DNA from: Nilaparvata lugens
Lineage: Eukaryota > Arthropoda > Insecta > Hemiptera > Delphacidae
DNA: 64,000 bases
NCBI RefSeq assembly: GCF_014356525.2
Contig: NC_052505.1
Span: 48,562,906-48,626,905, forward strand
Reading direction: 5' to 3'
Part shown: one piece after another, positions 34,438 through 46,864 of the stretch
Layout: every line of letters starts with the position of its first letter
Position numbering within the stretch: the first letter of the stretch is position 1
Position numbers and translations under genes: made by a program
Notes under the pieces: generated by a model
The model's input: the letters and a program-made list of their open reading frames with translations, nothing else
Database searches by the model: none
Told to the model about the DNA's origin: nothing

Positions 34438-34545
34438 TGTAACTCATGATAATCTTCAATATTAACCAATAATGTAATCCGATTCGCAGTACAATCCGAA
34501 ACAATCCTAATGTAATTCAAATATATATTCTAGATTAGAACATAG
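34438..34545 (+). repeat. ~105-bp direct repeat, right copy
   Basis: Matches 33736-33840 in the same orientation, ~700 bp away. It could be a local duplication or a very short terminal repeat of an unknown element. Confidence 0.75.
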
Positions 34546-35230
<685 letters not shown>

Positions 35231-35471
35231 CTAGTCGTTCTGTGAACAGTAGACCTCGCGTAGGTATAAACCACAGCCTCCTCTCATACTAACTGTCCAT
35301 CAGAGTAAATCCTGTCTGTATGTCGTGTCGGTGAGATATCGGAGTGAAAACGGTTAATGGATGTTGAGATTGGTGTATCAAAAATGCTAACTTCAAAAGC
35401 TAATCTCCTTCAAGACATACTAGCAACAGGACAGCCCGAGTTGAAAGCATTATAAAGATCGAGAGAAAATA

Positions 35472-35505
35472 CCAATGTACCTAGAATACATTCTAGGTAC
35501 ATTGG
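35472..35505. repeat. Perfect 34-bp palindrome
   Basis: Two 16-base arms, CCAATGTACCTAGAAT and its exact complement, are separated by AC. The arms have no mismatch and the symmetry stops abruptly on both sides. Confidence 0.95.
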
Positions 35506-36332
35506 GAAATACTATTCTGAATTCTGACTCAGTTGGGTCGTGAATCCAGCCGTGTTGGGTCGTGAGTTTGAAATGAAGAAAAATAAAACGAGTGTCCTAA
35601 CTAGACGTTCTATTGGAATTGAAAGTGTGTTGTTTATTGATTTAAACCTTGACCTCTTCAATATGATGTAAGGAATAAGTGTACTAATGAAAAGATTTGA
35701 ATTAGGAACACGTTGTTTATTGCGCTAACTTCTTCTAGAGCGCTTATGCTAACATTACAAAAGTGCATGTATATAACTGCAGCTATACTGCAGTTGAATG
35801 TGCACTAAAACAATTTGAGAAATAATAGTTCGTAAAGGAGCAACCTGGACAAATAAGAACTGATAAAAATTGAATGATAAGAAGAGTTGAATCAAAGTTT
35901 GATATTTAAATAACTGACTATTAAAATGATTTGAACAGACAGTGAATAAATTGAATAAGTAATAATTAATTTGAATGAATAGAATTTGAATATATTTATT
36001 TTTAATTATTTAATTATTTGATAATTGAGTAAATTTTCTGAAACTACAGTTGACTAACTGTCAATACGTTAGAATAATGTCATAAGTAATATTGATTTCA
36101 AATATAACAAATCCTGGATAACTAATATTGCTTGAAAAGGAAACCCAAGCTTGACTATCTGCTTGGTAACACAAACGAGTGAAAATGAAAGTTGATATTA
36201 AAAGACAGTCAGTCTCAATATGAGATAAAAGAGTTTGAGATTGCCAAATCGAAATGACAATAACTCAGATCTCAACATACAAAATATTATCGTAGCTGAG
36301 ATAAACACAGACAATAACGGTGATTGCCGTGT
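35506..36332. other. AT-rich non-coding stretch
   Basis: No gene or repeat seen between the palindrome and the satellite. Confidence 0.5.
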
Positions 36333-38150
36333 AAGCCATTAAAATACATTAACTCCATTTTGATGCCACAAGAGAAAATACCAATTCTCAGTCGGGAGTG
36401 CCGACGAATGAGTGAAAGTCACTAGTTGGTGAACATAGTGCCATTGGAATACATTAACTCCATGTTAATGCCACGAGAGAATATACCAATTCTCAGTCGG
36501 GAGTGCCGACGAATGAGTGAAAGTCACTAGTTGGTGAACATAGTGCCATTGAAATACATTAACTCCAGTCGAGAGTGCCGACGAAAGAGTGAAAGTCACT
36601 AGTTTGTGAACATAATGCCATTGAAATACATTAACTCCATTTTGATGCCACAAGAGAATATACCAATTCTCAGTCGGGAGTGCCGACGAATGAGTGAAAG
36701 TCACCAGTTGGTGAACATAGTGCACATTGGAATACATTAACTCCATGTTAATGCCACAAGAGAATATACCAATTCTCAGTCGGGAGTGCCGACGAATGAG
36801 TGAAAGTACTAGTTGGTGAACATAGTGCCATTAAAATACATTAACTCCATGTTAATGCCACAAGAGAATATACCAATTCTCAGTCGGGAGTGCCGACGAA
36901 TGAGTGAAAGTCACTAGTTGGTGAACATAGTGCCATTGGAATACATTAACTCCATGTTAATGCCACAAGAGAATATACCAATTCTCAGTCGGGAGTGCCG
37001 ACGAATGAGTGAAAGTCACTAGTTGGGGAACATAGTGCCATTGAAATACATTAACTCCATTTTGATGCCACAAGAGAATATACCAATTCTCAGTCGGGAG
37101 TGCCGACGAATGAGTGAAAGTCACTAGTTGGGGAACATAGTGCCATTGAAATACATTAACTCCATTTTGATGCCACAAGAGAAAATACCAATTCTCAGTT
37201 GGGAGTGCCGACGAATGAGTGAAAGTCACTAGTTGGTGAACATAGTGCCATTGGAATACATTAACTCCATGTTAATGCCACAAGAGAATATACCAATTCT
37301 CAGTCGGGAGTGCCGAAGAATGAGTGAAAGTCACTAGTGGTGAACATAGTGCCATTGAATACATTAACTCCATGTTAATGCCACGAGAGAATATACCAAT
37401 TCTCAGTCGGGAGTGCCGAAGAATGAGTGAAAGTCACTAGTTGGTGAACATAGTGCCATTGAAATACATTAACTTCATTTTGATGCCACAAGAGAATATA
37501 CCAATTCTCAGTTGGGAGTGCCGACGAATGAGTAAAAGTACTAGTTGGTGAACATAGTGCGATTGGAATACATTAACTCCATGTTAATGCCACAAGAGAA
37601 TATACCAATTCTCAGTCGGTAGTGCCGACGAATGAGTGGAAGTCACTATTTGGTGAACATAGTGCCTTTGAATACATTAACTCCATGTTAATGCCACAAG
37701 AGAATATACCAATTCTCAGTCGGGAGTGCCGAAGAATGAGTGAAAGTCACTAGTTGGTGAACATAGTGCCATTGAAATACATTAACTTCATTTTGATGCC
37801 ACAAGAGAATATACCAATTCTCAGTTGGGAGTGCCGACGAATGAGTAAAAGTCACTAGTTGGTGAACATAGTGCGATTGGAATACATTAACTCCATGTTA
37901 ATGCCACAAGAGAATATACCAATTCTCAGTCGGTAGTGCCGACGAATGAGTGGAAGTCACTATCTGGTGGACATAGTGCCTTTGAATACATTAACTCCAT
38001 GTTAATGCCACAAGAGAATATACCAATTCTCAGTCGGGAGTGCCGACGAATGAGTAAAAGTCACTAGTTGGTGGACATAGTGCCATTGGAATACATTAAC
38101 TCCATGTTAATGCCACAATAGAATATACCAATTCTCAGTCTGGATTCCGA
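36333..38150. repeat. Satellite array, ~105-bp unit, about 18 copies
   Basis: Each unit carries AATACATTAACTCCAT, TAATGCCACAAGAGAATA, CCAATTCTCAGTCGGGAGTG, CCGACGAATGAGTGAAAGTC and CACTAGTTGGTGAACATAGT. Spacing is 103-107 bp, with one shortened unit (about 74 bp) near 36541. Recurrent variants mark higher-order structure: CATGTTAATG versus CATTTTGATG, and GTGCGATT/GTGCCTTT in a two-unit alternation at 37560-37980. Where unit length is exactly 105 bp the minus strand stays open as a 35-residue peptide repeat. CACTA...TAGTG can form a hairpin in each unit. Confidence 0.97.
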
Positions 38151-41100
38151 TGAATGAGTGTGATGAAATGTAAAAAAAAAACAGTTCCAAATTCACAGAA
38201 ATTGATTGAATTACATCACGGTGATGCCAATAGTGAACAAGAGTTCCAATATAGATAGATGAAGCTTGGAATTCATAAGTTATGAACTCAAGATGCAAAA
38301 TGACCACGAGAAGTCGAAGTTGAAATGTTCAAAAATTGATAATTTGATAAAAAACGGAGCGATTCTGGAGATTGATGTCTCATTGTAACGAGGATGACCA
38401 ATTTTCATGCACTCCCATTTTGACACAAAATTAATACTTGAATAGGTGAAAATTGAAATTAAATTTTAAATCAAATGGGAGTGCATGACGGACCAAACTC
38501 AACGCTTTGATGACGACGGGAAATTACGAAGAAGTAGGTTATGTTACCACAATTTCCGGTATAACAGCATGATGACTAAGTAGAAAAATAAATGCTAGCA
38601 GCAAATACAATAATACAATTCAAAGATTCAATTGATAGGAGCAGTGAATAATAATCAACAATATCCAAAAGCAAATAATAAATTAAAAAGATACTAAAGA
38701 TCGATGAGGCTTTTAACTGAGTCAATGTAAGCCAATGACAAGAAATTGATATTTAGATCATTATGTCACAAAATGACGAAGTGTGACCAACAAGAGGCAA
38801 GCTGACAAAAACATCCGAATGATGATGCCAAAGTGTGGACATGAGATCTAATAACTATGTTACTTTCAGTTATTAATTGCATGCGACATTGCATTTAATA
38901 CTGCATGAATATTGCATGTAATGACACATTTTGTGGTGATTTTTTACTAAGTTACATTGAGATATTAATTGCATCAATTAATAATCCACTCAACAGTTGA
39001 TTTATGATGAATAATTCTATAGCCTGTGTGTGATCTGTGCCACTGAATGAAATAATAGTGGACTGTAAGGAATGCTTTTGTAAATAAAAAATGTTAAGAT
39101 GTATGAATTGTATATTTATTGTACTACTGCACAAATCCAACATGCTAAAAAATGAATGATAATTTATAATAAAACTGGTAGCTGGGAAAGACGCCAAATA
39201 AAAAAAAAGGTTTAAGTAAAACAGTTCAATAGATTTATTGTATACTTTGAGAAACGTGACATATTGTCTTAGATTTAGGAAATGCCACACAGGGCAGTTG
39301 ACTGACGAGATACGAATAATTGACTCAATAATCAGGAGTACAAAACAATAAAAATGACATAACAAAAAATTGAGACAATCAGTTGAAATATGATAAATTG
39401 ACTCAATAATCATGAGTACAAAACAATAAAAAATACATAGTAAAAAATTGAGATTGTCAGTTGATAAATGTTGAATTGCTAACAGGAAAATTTAATTTAG
39501 GTACTAGACCAAATTCCTAGTAAACAAAACAATTTGTGACTAATGAACAAGTACAAAACTACTATATGTAATGCTCCGTAATGAGTTAATGAATAAATTC
39601 AAAGAGAAAATAAACTTTCAAATGGCAATAAGTAAAATAGAAAAAATCAGGTCAATGAGTAATCTCAAAAAGTACAAAAGGTAAAGGTAAACTGCCAAAA
39701 CAGAACAATTGAAATGTAAATACTAAAGGTAACAAAAAAAACGAATGCTTTCAGGACATATTAAAACCTTTGTAGTTCTGGATAGGTTTTATTAGATACA
39801 CTAAATAATCATGAGTTGAACGTCAATTGAAAAGCATATATTCAATGTAATTAATAATTTTAAAGACAATATAAAATAGGTAGTACAGTGAAATGAAACA
39901 GACACTGTATTCAAGAACGTAATTGACAATGGCCTAGACTAACTTTAAATGATAGATCAATAAGTCTGATATAAAAAATGTAAAGTACAAATACTTGCAA
40001 CACTTCCAAAAATATTGGTAAAAAGTTGTGTCTACAAATGGGAATCGCGACTTTAGAATAAATAATTCCAAGTAAACCTGAAAGGTCAAATAATAATTGA
40101 ACAAACAAGGCAATTGAACAAATAATGAAAAATGCTGATAATGATTCAAAATTGATACAGAATACTTATCAAATGCATGAAGAGCATGAGATCCAATCTT
40201 GAATTGGATGGGCAGTACATTGAGACCCCCTCGATGATACCGGACGATGGTGGACACCTGGATGAACCCACGAAATGGAGCGGACCAGAGCGAGCTACCG
40301 GAGCTGGACTGGACGGCGAACCATGAAGAGCGGCGACTAGGATGACCTGCAGGCAGGACAAGAATCAATCCGAGCGACAGACTCCGGACTGGAATGTTGA
40401 CGAATCAGGATAGCCAACAGCGATGGCTCAGTGGTGACGACACAGGAATGGCGGCGACACAGCGATGAGTGGGTAATGTCAGGTTAACTATTGTCAGTGC
40501 AATACGGGCAAGACTGACACAATGACGGTGTGACATAGTTGAGATATGCAACACATAAACTTGAAAGTAACGTAGCTGAAGATTCACTGAATTTGAATTG
40601 AATGAACCGTCCAAAAGTAAGGCACGGTGAATGAAATGCAAAGCTAATTGAGTTGGCTACGGCCAAAAATCACAACACTGATGCTAAGTGAATGTCTGAA
40701 TAGACAACCATCCAAATGCTTGGCATGGTGAATGAAATGTAACAAATGTTCGTAGATCACTAAAAGAACTGATTGAAACTGATACACCATCTACGGGGTA
40801 GACATGAAAATTGCTAATACTTCGATCTAGCAATGAATGATTAGGTAGCTAGCCGACTAACCTAACAAAAACGGATACAGAGCAGAACGTCTGACTGCAC
40901 CGTGAAATGATGAGAGTGTGATCTTGGAATGCAAGCAACACACCAGTAATAATGTCCCGCGAGACCAGAATTACTTCAATGAAACGAATGAATGCGAAAT
41001 TGGGCCTCAAGCCCTACCACAAAATGCCTACCGCAAATGAATGTTCAGTTCAATCATATAACTTGTTGCTGAATGCTGAATGTTCTGGAAACTTGATTTT

Positions 41101-41690
41101 CATAATCAGCAATATAAAAATGATTTGAGTTCTCCACTGAGAGTGAATAAATTTGGATTGAAGATAAAATTTGAAATAATCGTGACGAATGAAACGTGCT
41201 CTGACATACCAATACTGAGATTGAAGATATTTCACAAACTAACGAACCGAAAATACTGAAACTTTATCGAAGCACTGGAAGAAACATTCTATGTTGAATA
41301 AACATGAATTTAAAACTTGAGAATTGAAAATTTTGAATTGAAAGCGACGAAAATTGAAGAACGGAAAAAAGCTGATGTGAACTGTTACGCCATTGCTGTG
41401 TGAAGAAGAAACGGAAAGTGCAGGCAAATTGCGTTGTAAGAAACTACGTATAGCCACGTCGATGAAAAAGATATGCATAAAAAACGTCTAGACACGGTAG
41501 GAATACTCCAAAATAATATTAAATAATACCAAAATGTACAATAAAATTAATGTACAAATGTAGCATGACAAAAAACTGAAGTAATCCGTGAACTGCAGAA
41601 AACACAGTGAAAGTGGACCGATGACAAAGTGACTTGCGCACTAACGCGACAAGTTGGGACAAGAACCAATGCATAGTGCGAAATCTGACA
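38151..41690. other. Non-coding stretch, possibly LTR of the adjacent BEL/Pao element
   Basis: This is AT-rich with no credible gene, although frames of 60-153 codons occur on the minus strand. A 78-bp block (ATTGACTCAATAATCA, then GAGTACAAAACAATAAAAA) is duplicated in tandem at 39319-39474. A GC-richer patch lies at 40190-40480. Because it follows the polypurine tract of the BEL/Pao element on the minus strand, part of it is likely that element's 3' LTR, but I could not fix an LTR end or find a matching 5' LTR. Confidence 0.35.
39319..39474. repeat. 78-bp tandem duplication
   Basis: Two head-to-tail copies share ATTGACTCAATAATCA, GAGTACAAAACAATAAAAA and AAAAAATTGAGA, with scattered substitutions. 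Confidence 0.8.
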
Positions 41691-41785
41691 TAAACCTGGC
41701 CCCCTTGAGGCCTGCAGGGTCTCAAAAGAGAGACATACGAGAGAACAAAAAGAAACGGAGATTATGTCGGATGAGCAATGCTGAA

Positions 41786-42178
41786 TTAATCAGAAAATTC
41801 CTCGTCGAGTGGAAACGGTGCAATGCTAGAAATAGCCCGCTTGAAAGTGCCTGATGCGGTGCGAACTGTGACCACCCGTACCTTGTTGTCCTTCCCTGGA
41901 TGAACGGCCGTGATGCGCGCAAGTTTCCATACTGAAGGTGACGTACCCGTGTCCTTGAGAATAACCACAGCACCAATCTGCAGGTTTTCAGATTCAGAGC
42001 TCCACTTGCTCTTCCTTTGAAGTGTGACTAGAAACTCAGCAGACCAACGATCCCAGAGTTCCTGAGTGATCAGTGCTAACTGACGCCAGCGTGAACGGTG
42101 ATCGATGTGAGTGGTGGTTGGTGTGTGGAACGGCAGTGCGGTGAGCGGACGATCAACCAAAAAATGCCCAGGAGACAA
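41786..42178 (-). pseudogene. BEL/Pao integrase C-terminal domain (DUF5641-like)
   Basis: The fragment starts SPGHFLVDRPLTALP, continues with RWRQLALITQELWDRWSAEF and GAVVILKDTGTSPSVWKLAR, and ends KRAISSIAPFPLDEE. This is the characteristic C-terminal tail after the integrase core in BEL/Pao elements. It is intact over 130 codons. It ends ~80 bases before the polypurine tract. Confidence 0.92.
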
Positions 42179-42275
42179 GTATGCTAAATCTTAGGGTCCT
42201 CAGACAGAGGCACAAGAGGCCGGGAGTTGAGGATAGCTTCAATCTGTGCAGACAGCGTGGAAAGCTCTTCAAAAT

Positions 42276-42960
42276 TCAAAACTTATTCAAAGTGACCACT
42301 CTGAAAATTCGTTTAAAATTTTTACAGCGTTTTCCCATAGACCTCCAAAATGAGGAGCCCTGGGAGGGATGAAATGCCAACAATGTTGAAAACGGCAGCA
42401 AAGTTGTGAATTTCAGACTGAATAGCAGAATCTGAAAGAAATGCATGTAACTCATTGAGTTCATTGTGAGCGCCAACAAACGTTGTAGCATTGTCTGAAT
42501 GAATGGCAAAAGGGATGCCATGACGAGCAGAGAACCTGATGAGTGCGGCAATGAAGGCCTTTGTTGAAAGCTCGGAGACCACCTCTACGTGAACTGCGCG
42601 CGTTACCATGCAATAAACAAAGCAAGGTAAGCCTTGGAGAAATTGCGCGACTTTGAGCCACCAAGACGAATTGAAAGAGGACCTGCGTAGTCAACTCCAC
42701 AATTATAAAATGGAAAATCCGGTTGTACACGAACTGCGGGAAGATGCCCCATGATTTGCTCGGAACGAAACGTAGAGAAACGAAAACACATTTTGCAACC
42801 CTTTATTACACTCTTGATGATGCGATGGGTGGATGGTATCCAAAAACGTTGTCGAATACTGGCCATAGTGACCTGAACGCCAGCATGTTGAAGACGTCTA
42901 TGAAATGAGACAATGAGCGCACGCGTGAACCTATGTTTAGCTGGCAATAAGATTTGATGT
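42276..42960 (-). pseudogene. BEL/Pao integrase, broken
   Basis: The zinc-binding N-terminus reads LIVSFHRRLQHAG and, ~30 residues later, IKGCKMCFRF, giving the HHCC pattern. The core follows with VDYAGPLSI (first catalytic aspartate) and, after a frameshift near 42605, IHSDNATTFVGAHNEL (second). The glutamate lies in [11 protein letters not shown] at about 42327-42355 in a third frame. All three catalytic residues survive in the DNA, but no single frame encodes them. Confidence 0.9.
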
Positions 42961-43380
42961 TTATAGTCGAATGGAATATCTGCCTCCCGAAGACGACCAC
43001 CTACTCTCAGAAGATTGTCAGTATGAATAAATGGAGAGAGTGACTTGATAGAACTATGGAGGGCAGCTCCTTACCCTGACGCAAGATTTCAAATCGTCAG
43101 CAAAAACTCTGATTGAATGTCTTGAATGATGCACAATTCAGCAGCTTGAATTTCCTGAACCGACAGTTCAACAGATTGCTGAGATGCTGGTTCATGGCAA
43201 TGCTTCAAATTATGAATGAAACGAAGAATGTAAGCAACAATGCGAACTAATTTGTGATATGATGAAATTTTTGACGATAAATCTGAAACAATGAAGTTGT
43301 TGAACAAGTGACAAGCGAGATTTTAGGCTGTGAAATGATTACATTCGATGAAATCTCCTTCCAGGTTGAGGGTGAATTTG

Positions 43381-44212
43381 CTAGCCATGATGGTCCATTC
43401 CACACAAACTTACTAGAAACCAAATGTTAGGTGAGCAACCCCTAGAAACCAGGTCGGCAGGATTGTCTGCTGGGCGTACATGATTCCAATGGAAATTAGG
43501 AGTGGTGTTTTGAATCTCTGAGATTCTGGTTGAAACGAAAATATCAGAACGATTTGGCATGACCGTCAGCCAATCACACACTATTTTTGAGTCGGTCCAT
43601 AAATAGACTCCTGAAAAAACAAGTTTTGCAGCGCTGATTACTTTGTTGACTAGACGTGATGCTAATAGAGCGGCTTGTAATTCTAACCGTGGGATTGTTA
43701 ACAATGGGTTGAGAGATGCCAACTTCGATTTTGAGGTGAGTAATTGAGTCTTGACTCCAGTTGGTGATTCACTGCGTATGTATAGACAAGCACCATTTGC
43801 GGCGATACTGGCATCGCAGAACGCATGTAATTCCAAAGAGGCATCAACGTCATGAGGTAAGACACAGCGTGGAATTGAAATGTTGGAAATACTTGGTAAT
43901 TGATGTAGAATTGCTAACCATTCCTCCAATAAATCCTGAGGAAGTTTCTGATCCCAGTCAATTTTTATAACCAGAGTTTTTGAAATAACATTTTTGGTAG
44001 GATGACAACCGGAGAGATTAGACCAAGCGGATCAAAAATGCTGGATATGCAAGAGAGAAATTCCCTTTTTGTGAATGATTTTTTGGGTAAAACTTTGAAA
44101 CACTAGATGAAATGAGGAGAACATCCGAAGTGGCATTCCAAATGAGGCCTAGAGCCTTGACAACGCTATCATTAGAATCGGATAGAGGTTTTGACGAAAC
44201 TGTCTCAATCAA
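43381..44212 (-). pseudogene. BEL/Pao RNase H / Pao domain, broken
   Basis: The long open fragment (43381-43929) reads LHAFCDASIAANGACLYIR, IPRLELQAALLASRLV and VYLWTDSKIVCDWL. These supply the acidic RNase H residues (FCDAS, RLELQ, WTDSK). It ends with RPADNPADLVSRGC, a conserved motif of the Pao family. An upstream fragment (44018-44212) includes ALGLIWNATSD, the connector between polymerase and RNase H. The two are separated by a frame change. Confidence 0.9.
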
Positions 44213-44229
44213 ATGTGACGGAATAGTAG

Positions 44230-44880
44230 ATAATAATCACTAGAATTAGAAAGCCACTTTCTAAGCTCAAAACCACCTCCCTGCAGTGTAGCAATCAACT
44301 GTTGAACCAGAGGAATAGCTTCTTCAAGAGATGAACAACCTGAAATAAGATCATCAACGTAAAAGCCATTTTGATAGTGATGGAAACTGGTGAATCTGGT
44401 TGACAGTCTATATCAGCAAGATGATTGAGTGTACGTGTTGCTAAAAAGCAGCAGGTGCAGTTCCATAGCTGACAGTATTCAGAACGATTCCTGAATAGGT
44501 TGGTTGATGTCTGCTCAAAAAAAATACGTTGGAAGTTACGATCATCAGGATGCAGCAAAATCTGACGATACATTTTAGTCACATCTGAAATAAATGCTAT
44601 TCGATGCGTACGAAATCGCAAAACAATGTCAAAAAGTTCAGGTTGAACTGTAAACCTATATGCAGTACTTCGTTGAGAGAAACGCCGGTATTAGATTTTG
44701 CCGACGCATCAAATACTACTCGAAGTTTGGTAGTTGTAGAATCAGGCTTGAAGACTGGGTGATGCGGAATGTGGAAACATTTGTCAAATGGTTGCGAGGG
44801 TGGAACTGGAGACATGTGTCCCAATGATTGATACTCATCCATGAATGCCGTATACTGCTCCTTCATTCAGGATTAGCAGC
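44230..44880 (-). pseudogene. BEL/Pao reverse transcriptase, broken
   Basis: The N-terminal fragment has HIPHHPVFKPDSTTTKLRVV and VFDASAKSNTGVSLNE, the usual start of the BEL/Pao polymerase. After a frameshift FISDVTKMYRQILLHPDD carries the first catalytic aspartate. YVDDL (44347-44361) carries the catalytic aspartate pair, in a different frame again. Several frameshifts separate these blocks; each block is well preserved, so decay is moderate. Confidence 0.9.
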
Positions 44881-45185
44881 CAATCTTTTTTCCAGTGAAT
44901 GGAAACGGTTAAGAGCTTGGAAACGAGATTGACCTAGAGTGTGAAATGACTCTTTTTTGGAAAGAGCCACAGAAAATCTGCCGTCTGAGGCACGCTCGAC
45001 ATTGGCAAGAAATGCTGTTCAATCTTTTGGTGCTCAGCTGTTAGATTGTCCTTAGGAAGAACTTCTTCAAGCTTCCAAAATTTTTCCATCTGATTGGAAT
45101 CTCACAAGTGGAAATGAAGTTGGAATGAACAGAAGGTTCTATCTGAGATGAGTGTGTGGACAAGACAGCACCCCAAACACCCAAC

Positions 45186-46078
45186 CTAGTTTGGTGCCTT
45201 GCAAAATGCAGTCAGATGAAATTGAATTTGACCGAATGTCAGTATGGAAGCATAGACTGAAACGCTCAAAAGAAGATCGATTCCCTGAGAAAGGTGAAAA
45301 GCAGGATCAGCAAGCTGAATGTGAGTGGGCAAACTAAGTTTTGAAATATCAATTCCTACTGGTGGAAGACTGGGTGTAATTTTGTCGGCAATAATGCAAG
45401 AGACCTTTCTAGACCATGTGCGATCAGAAGAAAACACTTCCACAGATGTGGAATACATCGTTGCTGTATTGATGCCAGAAACTGTATGTATAGTATTGTT
45501 ATGACAAGTTGAAACTAAAGACAACCGTGAAGCAAGATGTTTGGAAATGAAACAGTGTCACTACCTGTGTCCAACAACGTGCGACACAAAATAGGTTGAC
45601 CAACCTTATATAGACTACTACCTCTGCAGTAGGCATGATGGATACTGTTGAATTTTTGTTGCCATCATATGTGTGACTGGAGTTACTAACTACTTGACCA
45701 GCGGCTGGAATCGGCGACCTAGCAGAGACTCTACAGTTGAATTCAATGACTGTTCAGAAGTAGATGCGACAACTGATGATGAGCGAGCGGCGACGTGCGG
45801 AGGTTGACTGCCGGCTGTGAACCACAACTGCAGCTGTGAAGATGTGCTGAACGACTGCTGTTGGAGGAAATTGTAGTATTCCTTAATTGAACACTGTTGC
45901 ATTTGCTGTAGCCTTAGAGCTAGACGACGTAAATTGAAATGATGCACCGTGCAAAATGGAATGATGTGCCTTGCCACACTGCTTACATGCACCAAAGCAT
46001 TGGTGTCCTGTTGAAAATGGCGGAGACAATTGAAGCACAAGTGCTTTTTGCGTACCGCATCAACACGAGCTTGTGGCT
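45186..46078 (-). pseudogene. BEL/Pao gag zinc knuckle and aspartic protease, broken
   Basis: The nucleocapsid-type Cys/His motif begins KKHLCFNCLRH and continues after a frameshift with CKQCGKAHHSILH. Downstream, at about 45557-45577, the protease active site reads LLDTGSD, the catalytic aspartate signature of the DUF1758-type BEL/Pao peptidase. The fragment SLVSTCHNNTIHTVSG and the run to KAPN fit the rest of that domain. At least three frameshifts or stops interrupt the region, so no functional polyprotein can be made. Confidence 0.85.
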
Positions 46079-46079
46079 G

Positions 46080-46179
46080 NNNNNNNNNNNNNNNNNNNNN
46101 NNNNNNNNNNNNNNNNNNNNNNNNNNNNNNNNNNNNNNNNNNNNNNNNNNNNNNNNNNNNNNNNNNNNNNNNNNNNNNN
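46080..46179. other. Assembly gap (100 N)
   Basis: Exactly 100 N, truncating the BEL/Pao element. The sequence beyond is not continuous with gag or a 5' LTR. Confidence 0.99.
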
Positions 46180-46184
46180 ATTAT

Positions 46185-46347
46185 GGACTATCTCTCCCAG
46201 GGTCACAGGAATCTTTAAACTCTAGAGTCTATTCAAGTCCTCGAATACGTTAACGCTCTGACTCGGAAAGCCAATTTTCTGACTCCAGAGTTTAAAGCCA
46301 GTTAAAGTCTAGACTTAGCTGAATCCCTAGCTCGGAGACCGGCCCTA
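46185..46347. mobile_element. MITE remnant beside the gap
   Basis: CTTTAAACTCTAGAGTC at 46213-46229 is inverted, with one mismatch, at 46281-46297. The outer end reads GGAGACCGGCCCT (46335-46347), a GGCCGGTCTCC-type terminus I remember from insect MITEs. The left end is probably inside the gap. Confidence 0.5.
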
Positions 46348-46864
46348 AACATTCATATCATTTTCAAGATGCTTTTTTTGTTTGAGTCTCATAATTGTAC
46401 TATTGTCCTGCAGGTAATCAACTCGTTCCGTTACTGAATAGTTGAAGTTGATGAAATTATTCCTCAGTCAAAGGTGGAACTTATTATTCATTGTGAATAT
46501 TCGGAGAACTATTCAATTATTACATTACTATAAAACAACAAACAAATGAATATTCTCAAGATAATTTAATATAGAGGACTATTTCTTTATATTTCTGGTT
46601 CAATGAATACAATAGTTCATGTTTGCACAAGTCATGTTATCAAATCGAGAATTTTCATAACAATAATTAACAGTCGACACAGACAACGCAGTTTTCATAA
46701 GCATTTACAATCACATTTACATACATATATTCACCAATTGTTTTACTTCTAGATAATTCACAGACATCAATGAATCTTGCTTATCTAGCACCACAAGACG
46801 TTATTTTGTGCGTAGGTAGTACATCGTCAGTTACAAAAGAGCTTTTTCTGTTTCTCGAACTTTC
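46348..46864 (-). other. 3' flank / probable 3' UTR of the disordered-protein gene
   Basis: This is AT-rich DNA directly after the stop codon on the minus strand. No AATAAA hexamer is seen; an ATTAAA occurs near 46567. I cannot fix the transcript end. Confidence 0.35.

Larger units (their letters stand above)
41691..46079 (-). mobile_element. Decayed BEL/Pao LTR retrotransposon internal region
   Basis: Read on the minus strand, the order is gag zinc knuckle, aspartic protease, reverse transcriptase, Pao-type RNase H, integrase with HHCC and DDE core, and the DUF5641-type tail. This is the standard BEL/Pao layout. A polypurine tract (CTCAAGGGGGCC, about 41699-41710) marks the 3' end of the internal region. 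The reading frame is broken many times. The 5' side (most of gag and the 5' LTR) is lost in or beyond the N gap. It is a retrotransposon relic, not an active element. Confidence 0.93.

Noticed and set aside
36333..38150. Regular array with conserved units, considered as a CRISPR array
   Set aside because: The whole ~105-bp unit is conserved with no unique spacers, and the genome is eukaryotic.
38952..40368. 153- and 144-codon minus-strand frames after the BEL/Pao element, considered as an env-like gene
   Set aside because: No signal peptide, glycoprotein or fusion features; hydrophobic composition arises from AT-rich sequence. No evidence for a third gene.
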